A stretch of 64,000 nucleotides of DNA. Source: Labia minor (lineage: Eukaryota > Arthropoda > Insecta > Dermaptera > Spongiphoridae). The notes under the pieces are model-generated. The model did no database searches. It saw only the letters and a list, made by a program, of their open reading frames with translations, and was not told where the DNA came from. Location of the stretch: the NCBI GenBank assembly GCA_963082975.1, contig OY720350.1:434001-498000 (forward strand), written 5' to 3'. This document shows positions 28,054 to 39,976 of the stretch, piece after piece (within the stretch, counting starts at the first letter, position 1; each line of letters starts with the position of its first letter). The translations under genes were made by a program, and so were the position numbers.

Positions 28054-30101
28054 GAATTACATACAGGAAGAAAAACAAAATGGAATGAACTACTCAAAAA
28101 CAAAATATCGAAGGAAACTTAAGCAAATTTATTTATATAATTATTATATACCTATACAACATAATAAATAGGAATCATTTTTAAATTTATATTTATAGAA
28201 TGATTTTTCAAAAAATGAAATGCCAACTGAAATTCTTGCTGAAACTGCAGTAAAAATATTGCAATCCCACTTTAATAAAGGATGGATATTTCATGGTATT
28301 TATATTATTTATTAAGGAGGTAAACTTCTAATCAACAACGGGGGGGGGGCTTTACATTCATTTTTACCCAACATGACTGAAACTTCATTTATATTTTAGT
28401 CTTTTTTTGTTGTTCATACAGTTATAGTTATTATATACAAATTAGGAATTATTTCCCTTTTCAGTATGCCTTTTCTTGAAGGAATAGAGTCCTTTTTTTC
28501 TTTCAGATGAATAATGAACCTCAGACTCATCAAATTACGAGATTCTTCCATTTTTCTTATCTTCGTCTGTGAAGTGCCAGAAATGGGGCCGTATTTTGAG
28601 TATGCAGATTTTTTCTTGTCTTTCTTGGTGTACCTTGGCATTCACTTCCAGGGAAGTGAGCTCTTCTACTTTTACATCCTTTTTTAGTCAAGAATGTCCT
28701 GTTAACCATAAACTGCTCCAGGAGAATACCCATGTTCTGGTAGATGGTTAGGATTTAAGGGAAATATATCCAATTTATCTTTATATTGAGTTAATTTCAT
28801 CTTTTATTATTATAAGGGGGAATACTTATAACACTACATCTTAATTATTATTCTATAGGGTAGTGCCAAACTTTTACCAGCTTAAAAACCCCTACTTTTC
28901 TAAACTGCTAGCAAATTCCCTGGAATTACAATAAAGCATTACATCAGGGAGATCCGGCTTTAATTAAAGTTCCATCTAAAATCATTTCATTTTGCATTTA
29001 TTGGGGGTTATTAATTTTTTTAGGAAATCAATATTCGAGAAATTCTTAGCGCCATTGATGCCTGCACTCTCATCAGAGATTTCCTTCTAGTGTGGAGTCT
29101 TAAGGCGCCCGCCCATACTTCGCAGCCATAAAGCCTGATAGAATGACTAACTTCCACCGTAGGGCTACCTGTTAATAATGTTTTAAAAATGCCTAAAGGA
29201 AAAAGAAAATACAAAATAACAAAAACAAAAAAACAAAAACATTCATGTGTTTTATATGTTTAATTACAAAACAAGAAATCTTATCATTTGAAATAATTGG
29301 GCTGTTGCATAAGTTTCCCAGTAAACCATGCTTTACTGTAGTTAATGGAGCTTTCTTTTTCTTAGCCAATAACATTATTATAAGTGATCCAATTTTCGTC
29401 TTGCGTGATTTCCAGAATGGATCAATTTCATATCGTTTCAGTAAAGGATCGCAAGCACGGATTCTGTCAAACCAATTTTTTTTTTTTATGATAAGTCATT
29501 CGACACTCCTACATCATTCCCAATTGCTGTAAATGTCTTACAACTGTTAACTGATTCAATTTTAGGTTATTAGCAATTTAACACGTTCCTGACAGCTCAA
29601 TAATTAATTATGGGAAGAGAAAAGTCAACTTTACCAACGTGTAAAAGTTTCAGGCGTGCGCGGAACCAATCCATGGAAATATATCACCTTATCTAATAAG
29701 TAGACCCGCCCCTACACTGCGGATATCAACTCGAATGATTGCCATGAGAGTAGAGTGTGCACATTCACTAACTACACTTTCTCTATTAAGATATTAATTA
29801 GTATTGCAATAATAATGGGTTTGTTTGGGTTACCAAAAAAAAAAAAAAAAAAAAAATCATTGATAGATATGATAGTTATTTAAAGAGAATATCGTTAAAT
29901 ATAGATTGAGATTTATTAATGGATTTCTTATTAAGTTATTTATATTTATTTTAGATATTCCAAGGAATCGTACAGAAGCATATGCACTTCAACGTGCTGG
30001 TTTTCTTCCCACGCATACCTTACATTTATTTTCTCCATCACTTTACGGCAAGTTTTATCGTTAAATCGAATTAAATTAATAAAAACAATAATATATTATT
30101 C

Positions 30102-30158
<57 letters not shown>

Positions 30159-33100
30159 GGGTGTAGTTTTACATCCATTATCAATGCCACTCTACAAGAA
30201 ATATCTCCCGAAAAATTTGAATTTTCATGTTTTTTTCGTAAAGTCCCTATTAAAGCATATCAAAAATTATTTAAGAAATTCATTGATCTTGATAATGAAA
30301 ATCAATGATACTTTAGTTGAATGGAATAAGAAAGAAAAATAAATAAATAAAACAAAAACATAAAATATTTGGCAATGATTTTTTCTTCAATACATACAAA
30401 TATGTATTTATAATAGAATTCGTTTTAATACAAGTTATTTTTTATTTTTAAATCAATTACTTAATTACTTACTTCGTATTTACAAAAGAAAAAAAACTTA
30501 TTAAATCCAATTTCAGAATCCGTAATTGATTATAAAAAAATGTATCCTGATCTTACGGAGAAGGAATGTTATGAGCGAATGAAAATGATTCGAAGGCATA
30601 TACTTGGAATTCGTTATGTTTTTCAATCGACAATCCAGGTTTTTACCTTAACATTAACATTAACATTTTAATGCACAATGATTAATAACAAAAATAAATA
30701 AATATTACTGGCATTTATCATATATTTTTTGGAGTATTTACCTTTCATAATAGGAAAGAAACTTGAAGTTAATATATTAATATCTCTTCTTCGCTGTCGA
30801 TAACTTCCTAGCGGAAGTGTCGTGGCCCTAATAACTCCAAGGAGTCATAGGGTGTTCATGGGAAAATTTGACCGAAGTGGTTTCCCCTTGCCTTCTTCGG
30901 TGGGGCAGCCGATGTTAAATTGAATTAGATTTTTATATTTATTAATTTATTATTTATTATTATTAAATTATTAAATTAAATTAAATTAAATAAATATATA
31001 ATCTTGAGTTCTATGCTGGGATTGGAACTCAGGCTTCCTGTGTAGAAATCTAGTACTCTACCCATTCAGCCATGCTGCCCCTAATATATTAATATACTAG
31101 TATAGTAATCTTAATTGTATTTGAATGATTTTTTTGATTGTAACATTTTTCTTATTATTTTACTTACATTTATGTTTGCTTTACTTTATTAAGGTTACTT
31201 TTTATTACGTATACATATTTACTAAATTATATCTTACATATTTTAGCGGGGCTGCACTTTTTTAGTTATAAACTTTATTCTTAAAATTAATAAAAACTTA
31301 GAATTCATTTAAATGAATAAGTAGAGGGGGGGGGGGGGGAGTGATGATTTATTGGCATATATTCCTTTTTCAATCTCTCATACCATTCATTTAATAAACT
31401 GTACAAGATCTATAATATATTTTTATTTATTTATTTATTGCCATTTTGGTTCAAATTTACAGTTTTTTTTCTACAAAAAATTACATATTTGTCATATTAA
31501 ATATTATTATTTACATATTACATTTATATTAATAATCAATATTACTAAATAATATATGATCTAAGGCTGAACCAGGCCCCAAAGCTTAAAAATGTTAAGT
31601 GTGGGAGTTTTATTCCAAAATGCAAACCCCTGAAAATTCTCTTTACTTTTCTGAAAATTTCCATCCTCTATAATAATGAAATTACATAAATATTATTAAT
31701 TAAGTAATTTATTTTTTTAAATGGCAAATATAAAAAACTCAAAAGGGTTACAAATTCGAAATTTGCCAAAAAATGTTTGCGCAATGCACGAACAACGTTC
31801 CATGTGGAACCAATTTAGATCTCTAAAATCTAAATATAATACCAACCTAAGTATGTACATAATTTAATATCTATCTATCTAAGAAATTAAAAAGTTACAT
31901 TTTCTTTTCTTTTTTTGAATTAATAATATCTATTCTTTTCATTTTATTAATTAATTTAATAATAATAAGAAGTATTACATTATAAGGATAATATTATATA
32001 ATAAAATATTGGAATTGTTTTTTTTTTATTTTGATTTTAAGGAGATCCTTTTAGATGGACGTAATATTGAAGATCTTGCATTGGATGCCGTTCATTTATG
32101 TCAAAAATTTCGTCATTTAGGACCACCTTTACTTCCACGTATCGTTGTTATTGGGATGAGAGGCTCAGGGAGAAGGACCCTCTCCAAAGCGCTTGCCAAT
32201 CATTTTCATTTGATTTTAAGTAAATACACTAACATAATTGTTAACTTAATTTGTAATTGGAACCAATTATGGATCCAATCGGTTGATAGTTAATTAATTA
32301 AGTTTACAATAGGGGAATAGGGTCGTTTTAGTAATTATATTAATTCAGAAAATAATGAAAGGAAAAGTTTTTAAATATATAATTCCAAATTTAGATGATT
32401 GACGGTAGAAGTACAATTCTTGATGATTTGTATTTCTGTCAAGAATCTTCTTGATTGTGTGCCTGAGATAATTTTTGAAAAAACAAAAGAGTTGGAATGT
32501 TAAAATTGGTTTGTTACTGATAAGGTTAAAAAAAAAAAATGAATTATTTATCTACTCGTATATTACGGGAGTGTCCAAGAATTGATTTATGAAAACTACT
32601 CGAATGTACATCGTTCCATTTCTTAATTCTTCTTCTATTTTATGCCAGTGGACGTAACACTGCTTTTATGGTTCTATAATATCAATCATTCCATTTTATT
32701 AATTATTTATTTATAATAATTATTATATATCTTTTTTATTTTCTTTAAAAATGCAAGAATACGAGAAGAAGGATTGTTTTCTTTTGTATATTAATATTAT
32801 ATTAATTATTTTAGTTAATTTCGAGTCAACGATTGAACAGGCATTGGAGGAGGATACCATTTTTGGTGAACGATTACGTGAAATAAGCCGAAATGGTTTG
32901 GAAAATCATCCAGAAATGATGATTTCTATAATTGAAGTATTTCCTACCATTTGTACTTTTCTTTTAATTATTCTTTTCTTTTATTATTCTACATGAATGG
33001 ATTCCATTAATAGCAAAATATACAAACGTTATTCATTAATTAAAATCAATAAATTAATAATAAGAGTATTGTATTGGGAAATGGGCCTCTAGAAAACAGG

Positions 33101-35131
33101 GTACCCAGGGTACACTCCTACATTCTTTAAAATAGATTCATAAACTAAAAAACAAAAAAAAAAAAAAAAAAATATTAATGAAAAGTTAATACTGGATTTT
33201 TATCTACGTATTTATAGATTAATGAATTAATGGAATGTGTTAACACATTCCATTAAAAAGATCTTCACACTCACCTGTGTTCATCTGAAATTTAGATGCT
33301 TCATGCAACATGGAAGTGTAAATGAATTGGGCTGGAAGAGGAGACAATTTATAAGTTGGTTCTAATCTATGAAGAATATCAATGCGGATTAAAGCCAAAT
33401 GGCACAGTATTACAATACATCAAATTTAATCTCGTTAGGAACATTTAATATTTCTGTACACAAATTGGCAAAGCGTACGTTTCAGTTTAAATTGAAATTT
33501 ATATAAATTAATAAAATGAAAACTTTTATTGGTTTGAATTTTAATTCAGTCAACAACGCTCTATGCTCTATGCTCTCTCTATCATAAGCAACTCACTGAT
33601 TGGAACCAATTTGAATAAAAATGTTACCTATTCGAAAATCTTATCTTATAGGAAAAAAAAATTGTATTTAAAGCACAAAAATATTAATTAATTAACAGAA
33701 ACTCTAGTTTCTATTCGAATTGACAGAAATTAACTTCAATACTGACAGCACAAAAAACAAACCTATTCCAATAACAGAATTCTATACAATTTGAGGTTAT
33801 TTTGTTGGGAACAGCTGCCAACTCAAATATTTAGCTTAAAAAATAAAAATAAAAATAAAAATAAGTTGCTTATATAGAACAGTAGAACTAAAAAACTGTT
33901 CACTGTATAAAAAAAAAAAAAAAAAAAATAAATAAAAAATACCTCGTTTGATCAATGATTTGTAAACTTGAGTAAAGAAGCATATAGGACTCAATAGATG
34001 CGGATCAACTTTTTCTAATTTTGAAAGAGAAGAGACTTCTTTTCTATATTTTACCTATTTAAGGCAAAAGATGGTAGTGTAGTAGTCGTCCGTCGATGGT
34101 AGGTCATGCGCGCTTTTCCAATTCGCATGCTTGCAAGCTTCGCATTCATTAATTCATCAGCGTTTTCGCCACAATCGCAACGACTGTGTGACCACCATCA
34201 CCATCACCATCACCATCACCGACTCATTTTTCCCTTTCGTAGATATGTCTCTATTGTCATTGCATATTCAAAGTCTCAAGTGTTGACCGACACAAAGAAT
34301 ATATTTGCTAATTTAATGGATAATGCATTTTGTTTTTTGTTTTTACTTTTTGATTTAAAAGTTAACATTATAACAAGTACCGATTCAATGAAAAGTTTAT
34401 TGGGACTATATTACTATTATACTACTGCCTGTTAGCTTAAAAAAAACTTTGAAATTAAAAAGATTTAAAAAGATTAAGCCTTAATTAACAAAAAATAATA
34501 AACCTCTGTTAATCTTTCTAATTGACATGTTTTATTTATTTATTTATTTATCTGTGTTTTTTGTTTTGTATTTATTAGCAACGTATAACTCAATGGGATT
34601 GTCTTGAAAATGGATGGATTTTATTTGGCTACCCTCGTACAATTGATGAAATGAAATTAATGGATTTAATTGATACACCACCAAATCGGTAATATTTAAT
34701 TAACAATTTTCCATAATTATTTACGTTTTTCTTTTTTTTTCTTTTTCTTTTACATAGATATACGTATGTTACCATATTGTAGATAGCTACATCTAGATCT
34801 ATTAAATGTTTTATTTTATTTTTAAATAAATTATTGTTCTATTTTAGAGTACTTTTATTAATTACACCAATTGATATTTGTATTGAACGTATTACAAGTC
34901 GTTGTTATAATAAATATACAGGTGAAAAATATCAAAAGTCTCAAGTGTTAACCGACAAAGAATATAGTTTCGAATTTAATTTAATGGATAATAAATTGCC
35001 TGAATGTTCTAATGGAGAGGAAAATTTCTCCCCAGGAGCAAGTAAAACTCCTCCAAGAATTGTGTCTGAAAAGCATGTGACCATTCGACCGAATGATGCC
35101 CCAGATTTAGTTTATCAACAGGTAAATCCAT

Positions 35132-35163
<32 letters not shown>

Positions 35164-36645
35164 AATGATGATGATGATTATTATTATTATTATTATTATA
35201 ACACGTTCCTGTGCCGATAATTTTAGAACATTGAATATTTTTGTACACAAATTATTAAGAGTTTTGCCAAAGGGTAGGTAGGACTCACTCCGTTTAAATT
35301 AAAACGTATATAAATTATAACAAAATGAAAATTTGTATTTGTTTCAATTTTTATATAATGAAACAAACAAATGTTCTGAGAATTAACCATCTAACAAAAG
35401 TATATATATATATATATATATATACAATTTATGTACAATATAGATAGATCATGTGATTAGGAGAGTCTGGGCAGACCAATTGAGTAACTATCAGTTGGTA
35501 GAAGATCCAAGAGGATGGAGGTGGCTCAAGAAAGAAATTGAATAATTTTCATATCCCCCAACCCCTAACCCCATCACAGAGTTAACAGTTAATTATTTAA
35601 AAAACTATACTTAAATTTATATATTTAAATTTATTCGAAAAGAAGCAAATAACTATGGTCTAAAATAATTAATAAAAGAACGAAACAAACAAATCAATCA
35701 ATTAATTTAAATTCATTTCTATTTTAATGAATGAAATCTCTATTATTAGTTTATATCTATATCTATCGATTTATAATGTTAAAAAGATGAATTTTACTTT
35801 TTTTTTTTTATAAAATGTGCTGCTACTACTCTTATACGAGTAGTGGATGCATTCCAATTTTCCAACCAAGTCACAAAAGACGTGTGACGTGTGTGGCCTA
35901 TCGTTGTCCTAATGTAACACACACACACAACACGTCTTTCGTGTTGGCCAATTCTGCCCGTTTCTGGTCAATCAACCTGTCCAGGTGTTAAGTTGGACAG
36001 TAGTGATTGGTCAGCGCAGCACGGAAATACATAAAACTCCTAATCGATGGAGTAATTGCTTTCCAGTCCCACCAAACCTTGGGCCATCCGCTGTCGTATG
36101 GGACTCGTTGCTCATCCCCTCCGCTATGCAATGCACTATGCGATCGGTGTTAATTGGTGTGGCATCCAATCCTTGAGCTTCTTTTTTAATCCAACTTGGC
36201 AAATGTTGTAGTGAGTGAATAGAACAACACCAATAGGAAATAGGAAATAGGAAAAAAATCAAAATCGAAATGTTTTTGTTGTTGTTGTTGTTGTTTTTTC
36301 AAGGTGTCGAATGAGTATACCCAAGTGGAGGGCATTCGTAGTTATTGTGGCCGTTCAGCAACGATCCTTGACGGTAGTCAAAGTTGTCGTCCACTTTTTG
36401 AAAGGGCCTCCGCTGCGGTGATTCAAATGGCGCCGGGGGTGCCGCCGCGAGATCCCATCGGCGACGCTTTTGAAGAAACCACCGAAATTCAAGACAACAC
36501 CATGAAGGCGATCGAAATGTTATTAGCGAAAAAACAGCCAAACAATCGCTACCAATGGACACGATCCGTTCCCTTATCAGATGAAGAGGATCGTAATCAT
36601 CCAGACACAGCTGCTCTTCATGATCGTAAAGAGATAATCAAATAG
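24324..36645 (+). CDS. AK8: Adenylate kinase 8, two degenerate AK domains (11 exons)
   Basis: Exons: 24324-24458, 25879-26005, 27559-27644, 28199-28295, 29955-30047, 30517-30638, 32042-32219, 32815-32936, 34579-34688, 34848-35121, 36304-36645 (TAG): 1,686 nt, 561 aa, versus 479 in human AK8. All introns are GT-AG except 30048-30516 (GC-AG, G|GCAAGT). AK8 is a cilium/flagellum-linked tandem nucleoside monophosphate kinase. Seen: N-terminal FIPYLEKYRIYELM; first AK-like domain with loop IAPPYIDKLR (82-91) in place of GxPxSGKxT, and GWIFHDIPRN (144-153); second domain with IGMRGSGRRT (257-266, Walker lysine replaced by R264), NGWILFGYPRT (331-341), and a LID-like ERITSRCYNKYTGEKY (370-385). The first domain lacks the usual LID. 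The C-terminus extends with a GC-richer last exon. Introns hold two SINEs and Helitron, mariner and RT relics. AATAAA occurs about 45 bp after the stop. AK8 identity is firm; catalysis is doubtful. Confidence 0.93.
24539..25390 (+). mobile_element. Long tRNA-headed SINE with RTE-like tail and 16-bp TSD
   Basis: Flanked by the identical 16-mer ACTTAATTTCTATAAA at 24523-24538 and 25391-25406, so the whole 850 bp inserted as one unit in AK8 intron 1. The head (24543-24622) is tRNA-like, with box A TGGCTGAGTGG (24552-24562) and box B GTTCGAATC (24596-24604). The body contains GGTAGCGGGTAGAT… and the end of a non-LTR RT frame (GRPKTSWSCRITGD…, RRADPTLRGK, 25225-25363). The 3' end is (AAG)n. RT-tail homology plus AAG tail suggests mobilisation by an RTE-type LINE. 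Confidence 0.8.
24543..24622 (+). other. tRNA-derived SINE head (Pol III promoter)
   Basis: Boxes A and B are spaced as in tRNA genes, and the start GGCAGCATGGCTGAGTGG recalls type-II tRNAs such as Leu or Ser. It lies inside a target duplication and has a second copy in SINE 2, so it is a SINE promoter rather than a functional tRNA gene. Confidence 0.75.
26006..27558 (+). other. AK8 intron 2
   Basis: A 1.55-kb intron with (CTAC)n at 26335-26355, (TAA)n at about 26900-26930, and unremarkable moderately AT-rich DNA. I recognised no transposon or open frame. Confidence 0.6.
29020..29200 (-). pseudogene. R1/jockey-like RT tail fragment
   Basis: Minus-strand frame: SIRLYGCEVWAGALRLHTRR then KSLMRVQASMALRIS. 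This matches the conserved LLYGAEVWA…L….R..L…Q..MALR segment downstream of the RT domain in R1/jockey-type retrotransposons. It is distinct from the SMTLGDESRF RT type elsewhere in the window. Short and truncated, in AK8 intron 4. Confidence 0.65.
29290..29600 (-). pseudogene. mariner transposase fragment
   Basis: Minus-strand frames give QLTVVRHLQQLGM, NWFDRIRACDPLLKRYEIDP and KKKKAPLTTVKHGLLGN. They line up with the central catalytic region of mariner transposases (…R…CD.LL.R.E.DPF…), but the DE-K-W segment is lost and frameshifts are present. It lies in AK8 intron 4, antisense to the gene. Confidence 0.6.
30160..30308 (+). other. Possible alternative last exon of AK8
   Basis: An acceptor (attattattag) is followed by an open frame in the phase left by AK8 exon 5: CSFTSIINATLQEISPEK, FEFSCFFRKVPIKAYQKLFK, ending TGA 30306-30308, with AATAAA motifs about 30-45 bp further on. 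It lies inside the GC-AG intron between exons 5 and 6. Use would truncate AK8 at about 227 residues. Not recognised as another family; it could be chance. Confidence 0.35.
30784..31081 (-). mobile_element. Short tRNA-headed SINE with 14-bp TSD
   Basis: The 14-mer TAATATATTAATAT occurs at 30770-30783 and 31082-31095. On minus the element begins GGGCAGCATGGCTGAATGGG with box B damaged to GTTCCAATC, shares the head and the CTAATTCAATTTAA linker with the SINE at 24539, then has a different body (CCCACCGAAGAAGGCAAGGG…) and ends in CGAAGAAGAG. Same family head and AAG-type tail but another body. It lies in AK8 intron 6. Confidence 0.8.
33290..34060 (+). repeat. Helitron-derived E segment in AK8 intron 8
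   Basis: Resembles 11943-12840 of Helitron copy 1 in the same orientation: CAATTTATAAGTTGGTTCTA, AACATTTAATATTTCTGTAC, AATTGAAATTTATATAAATT and, at the end, ACTCAATAGATGCGGATCAA. It is degraded, with unrelated sequence between blocks. No Helitron termini. Confidence 0.55.
34265..34324 (+). pseudogene. Duplicated fragment of AK8 exon 10
   Basis: The stretch …AAGTCTCAAGTGTTGACCGA…TTTAATGGATAAT closely matches part of exon 10 at 34929-34992 (AAGTCTCAAGTGTTAACCGA…), with substitutions and indels that break its frame. It sits in intron 8, upstream of exon 9, next to a (CACCAT)n run (34190-34219). Decayed partial exon duplication. Confidence 0.75.
35205..35775 (+). repeat. Helitron-derived E segment in AK8 intron 10
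   Basis: Shares blocks with 11990-12450: AACATTGAATATTTTTGTAC, GATCATGTGATTAGGAGA, GGATGGAGGT, and AATCAATTAATTTAAATTCA. Degraded, with a (TA)n insertion near 35400. No termini seen. Confidence 0.55.
35780..36303. other. GC-shifted island before the AK8 last exon
   Basis: About 400 bp here are clearly less AT-rich than other introns and open on both strands: plus 35985-36176 (…NRWSNCFPVPPNLGPSAVVW…) and minus 36011-36262 (…LDATPINTDRIVHCIAEGMS…). Neither frame has splice signals joining AK8 and I do not recognise either peptide. It may be a transposon or gene fragment, or an older extension of the GC-rich last exon. Confidence 0.35.
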
Positions 36646-37213
36646 AAACGAGTATGTTCTGCTGTTCTAGTGTAAAGATTATTAATTAAATAAATAAAAT
36701 AAAATAAAAAGAAAAGAAAAAAAAAATCAAATGAAATCAAAACGTTGCCTAGTATCATCATTTGTGGTTTTCTGTTCTTAGTAAAAATAGACAAAGTAAA
36801 AAACTTCACAAATAATTTGCAATATTATACTAAAACAACAAAAGGACAAATTCCCTATTTTGTTGTTGTTATACCGCGATGTTCTCAAGTTGATTTGCCT
36901 TTTGTCCGCACCTTCCCTTCCAAGAGCGACTCTCTGCACAGAAGCATCTTCCTCCTCTTTTTATCAGGACCTCAAAATGATCCTTTATTATTTTTCCTAA
37001 TTCCTTTTAACAAATTAGAGTGAAGCAAAAAGTCTGTACTCGTAGGAAGATTGCACTCCATTAAATTAATGAATGCGACCAGAGAAATCCATTAATTGGA
37101 TTGACAACATGATTTAGAATTTTATTGATTGATTGGATTAGACAAATATAAAATTATTCAATTGCCCAATCCAACCATACTATATCCTATCCTATTTATA
37201 TTATTATTTATAA

Positions 37214-37930
37214 TAGGTCTGTTCAAAAGAAAAGGTGAATTGTGAATTTTCGCAGGCTGTCAACATTCGATGATCGATTTATTTTTTTTTTTTTGTTATG
37301 TTGGTAGACATAGGTTTCTCATAGATTATCAGCCCATTTGGATTAATAGTTTGTTTTTGACAACTGTAAAAGTTAGTCACGTTTTTGTGTGTTCTTCGAT
37401 TTTTTAATTAAAAATAAAAAATGGATCAAAGAATCTGTATTCAATTTTGGGTTAAAAATGGAACGCACTTAAAATGTTTGACTGTGGCATTCGGCAATCC
37501 TACTTTGTCTCCAAGTGGTATCCAATGGGAAGGTTTTGCTCGCTGTTTTCTTCGATTCGATTCCAAAGGTGGGGGTGTCATGCGTACTTGTCAACAGGTT
37601 CTACTGTTAATAAGGAATACTACAAGGAAGTACTACTAAGATAAAGTCGAAATCGATGTACGAACTGATGGCCATACCGAAAAGCCTATTTCACAAGTGG
37701 ATTTTTCAAAATCATTCCATTTACTATTGTCGGCTGTGGCAACGTTTTAGCTGTGGGGCGCTCTTTCAACATTTTTTCATTCCATGCTTCACTATGCTAT
37801 GCTATGCTATGCTATGCTATGCTATGCTATGCGTAACTTGGATTGCTTCTAATAATTGTTGTTGGGATAATCGAATGCGATCATTGGATCATTGAGCCTG
37901 TGGGATGGTGCATTTCTATTTCACGGGTTT
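37214..37930 (+). pseudogene. mariner element relic with transposase start
   Basis: It begins near TAGGTCTGTTCAAAAG, a mariner-like terminus, followed about 200 bp on by an ATG frame at 37421: MDQRICIQFWVKNGTHLK, LTVAFGNPTLS. This is the N-terminal HTH start of mariner transposases (M…IKFCVK…AFG…). Frameshifts follow and no catalytic DDD was found. An ATGCT pentanucleotide array at 37793-37831 interrupts the tail. Confidence 0.55.
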
Positions 37931-38289
37931 CTCATGCTAATTTGACGTTCTCGGCATCTACTCTTGAATTTTCTCGAATCCAACCTCTTTTCTAGCTTTC
38001 ATTGATTTGAAAAAATTCAATAGAATTAATATATGTACTTAAAATTAAAATGAATGGTTTACTTATGAATTATTCTTTACAAAATATTGAAATGAAACCT
38101 ATTAGGATGGTCCAATTTGTAGTTGGCAAGATTTGCCAAGATATCTCCATTCTCAATCAATCTCGATATCCGTGCATTCGGGTGAGAAGATGAATATTAT
38201 TGATATTATTTGATTTTCTCTCGTTTTGACTTGATTTGATAAATTATTATTTAAACGAGAAGGATGCCTGTGTGGGAGGGGTTCCTCTT

Positions 38290-38301
38290 TCATCCCCAAC
38301 C

Positions 38302-38336
<35 letters not shown>

Positions 38337-38714
38337 CTTGCACAATCTATCTATCTATCTATCTATCTATCTTGTTGATAGAATGTTAATTGGAGCGGTT
38401 TACGGTTTGGATATTTCATGTTCAATGGAAGCAAATTGTGGATTCTCCTCTCCTCTCCTCTCTTTGAATTGGCCATTGATTATATGAAACTCTAGTTACT
38501 AATTAACAGTAAAACTCTTGTAATTTAGAATGTTATTTTTTTTTTTTTTATGCAGTTTGTTGAAGGGTGAAAAGAGAAAGAGAGTGATGGAGGGGGGAGC
38601 GAGGTGGTGGATAGAATAGGGATGAGAGCATCCCTCCTTCACTCCATGATAAGAGGCGCTCCATAGATTGCCTCGTTATACGGCCCACTGGGCCTTTTAT
38701 GCTCTTTCCTTACT

Positions 38715-38749
<35 letters not shown>

Positions 38750-38956
38750 TCACTTCACTCATTTTCCTATCCATTCACAAAAGTCCTCTTAAAATTCGCT
38801 CTCTCATCTTTTTACATTCTCTCTCTCTCTCTCTCTCTCTCTTTTTATATGCCAATGATAAGAGAAAATAAAGAAGAAATATAGATATATAGATCGTAGG
38901 AACGACATCAGTCGCCAATTAAACTTGATTGATTCCATTGAAAAATGAACGGTTCG

Positions 38957-38990
<34 letters not shown>
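38290..38990. repeat. Cluster of CT-rich and poly-T simple repeats
   Basis: (CT)n at about 38305-38332, 38718-38746 and 38818-38842, (CTAT)n at 38347-38371, and a poly-T of about 30 at 38959-38989. Open frames here encode only Leu/Ser runs. No gene seen between 37.9 and 39.4 kb. Confidence 0.85.
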
Positions 38991-38991
<1 letters not shown>

Positions 38992-39480
38992 CTTTACAAG
39001 ATAATATTTAATAAAATATATAATATTTTTACTAATAATCTTGTAAAACTTTTTTGTTATTTCAATATCATACTTACCTACATTCGACTATGCATATATT
39101 ATTATATTTGCAAATTTTAATATTTATTAGGATTTAGATTGAAATGTAATTAGATATAGGTAGCAATGGGATAGGAGTTGGATTGGTGTCGAAGGTAAAT
39201 TTTCTCGATAAAGCAACAGGAAGACTTCTTGTTTGGGCTTTTCTATAAAATGGTTGATTTACAAATAAATATACATATACAAATACAAACACGCTCTCAT
39301 CATCATAGTCAAGCAATCGAAGAAGAATCCCCTGCGGGAGTTTGCGTTTCAATTTATATCTTAATCCCGCCCCAACCCAGCATATATATATGTGTGTGGT
39401 GTGTGTAGGTGAGGATGTTATTTTTAAGGGAGGGGTGGGGGGGGTTCATGATTATTATTTATAAGTATATATATATGAAT

Positions 39481-39580
39481 AAGTTGACCTGTGGCCAAGC
39501 ACAGAACCGACCGACGGTTTGAAATAAATCATTGGAATGTTTTCAAAATTTCAAAATAATTTGCATTTCAATTAAATAAT
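39481..39580 (-). mobile_element. HINE 3'-end fragment, copy C6
   Basis: AAGTTGACCTGTGGCC…ACCGACCGACGG matches the hairpin end of the C family (compare 957 and 58841), but about 100 bp later the match ends. Only the terminal part remains. Confidence 0.6.
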
Positions 39581-39939
39581 AATAAAATCTTTGTTTTAGA
39601 CGGTCCATAATTCTATAATTATTTAATTAATAGATGAGAAGAAGAAAAAAACATTTTTGTTTAGCTAATCGTGTATTTTTTTATTTTTATTTTTTTTTAT
39701 TCTTGTGAAAGTTTAAGTCTTCCTTTTTTTCTTCTTTTTCTTTTTGTTGGCTTGTTATCTCGATTTGTCTTTTTTAAATCCAGCTTCCTCCTCCCTTCTT
39801 TTACTCATTCAAACTCTTGGTAACCAACCAAGCAACCAACCAAGCAACTAACCTATGTTTTGGTGTGTGGGGGGGGGGGGAGAACTTTCTCAATTGTTTC
39901 CTCTCCCTCCCTCTCTCTCTCTCTCTCTCTATGCTAAAG

Positions 39940-39976
<37 letters not shown>

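Noticed and set aside
34106..34435. Poly-His frame
   Set aside because: The His run is a CACCAT microsatellite and the later part is the decayed exon-10 duplicate; not a gene.
37793..37831. Regular ATGCT array as a CRISPR-like or functional array
   Set aside because: Simple pentanucleotide microsatellite without spacers in a eukaryotic genome.
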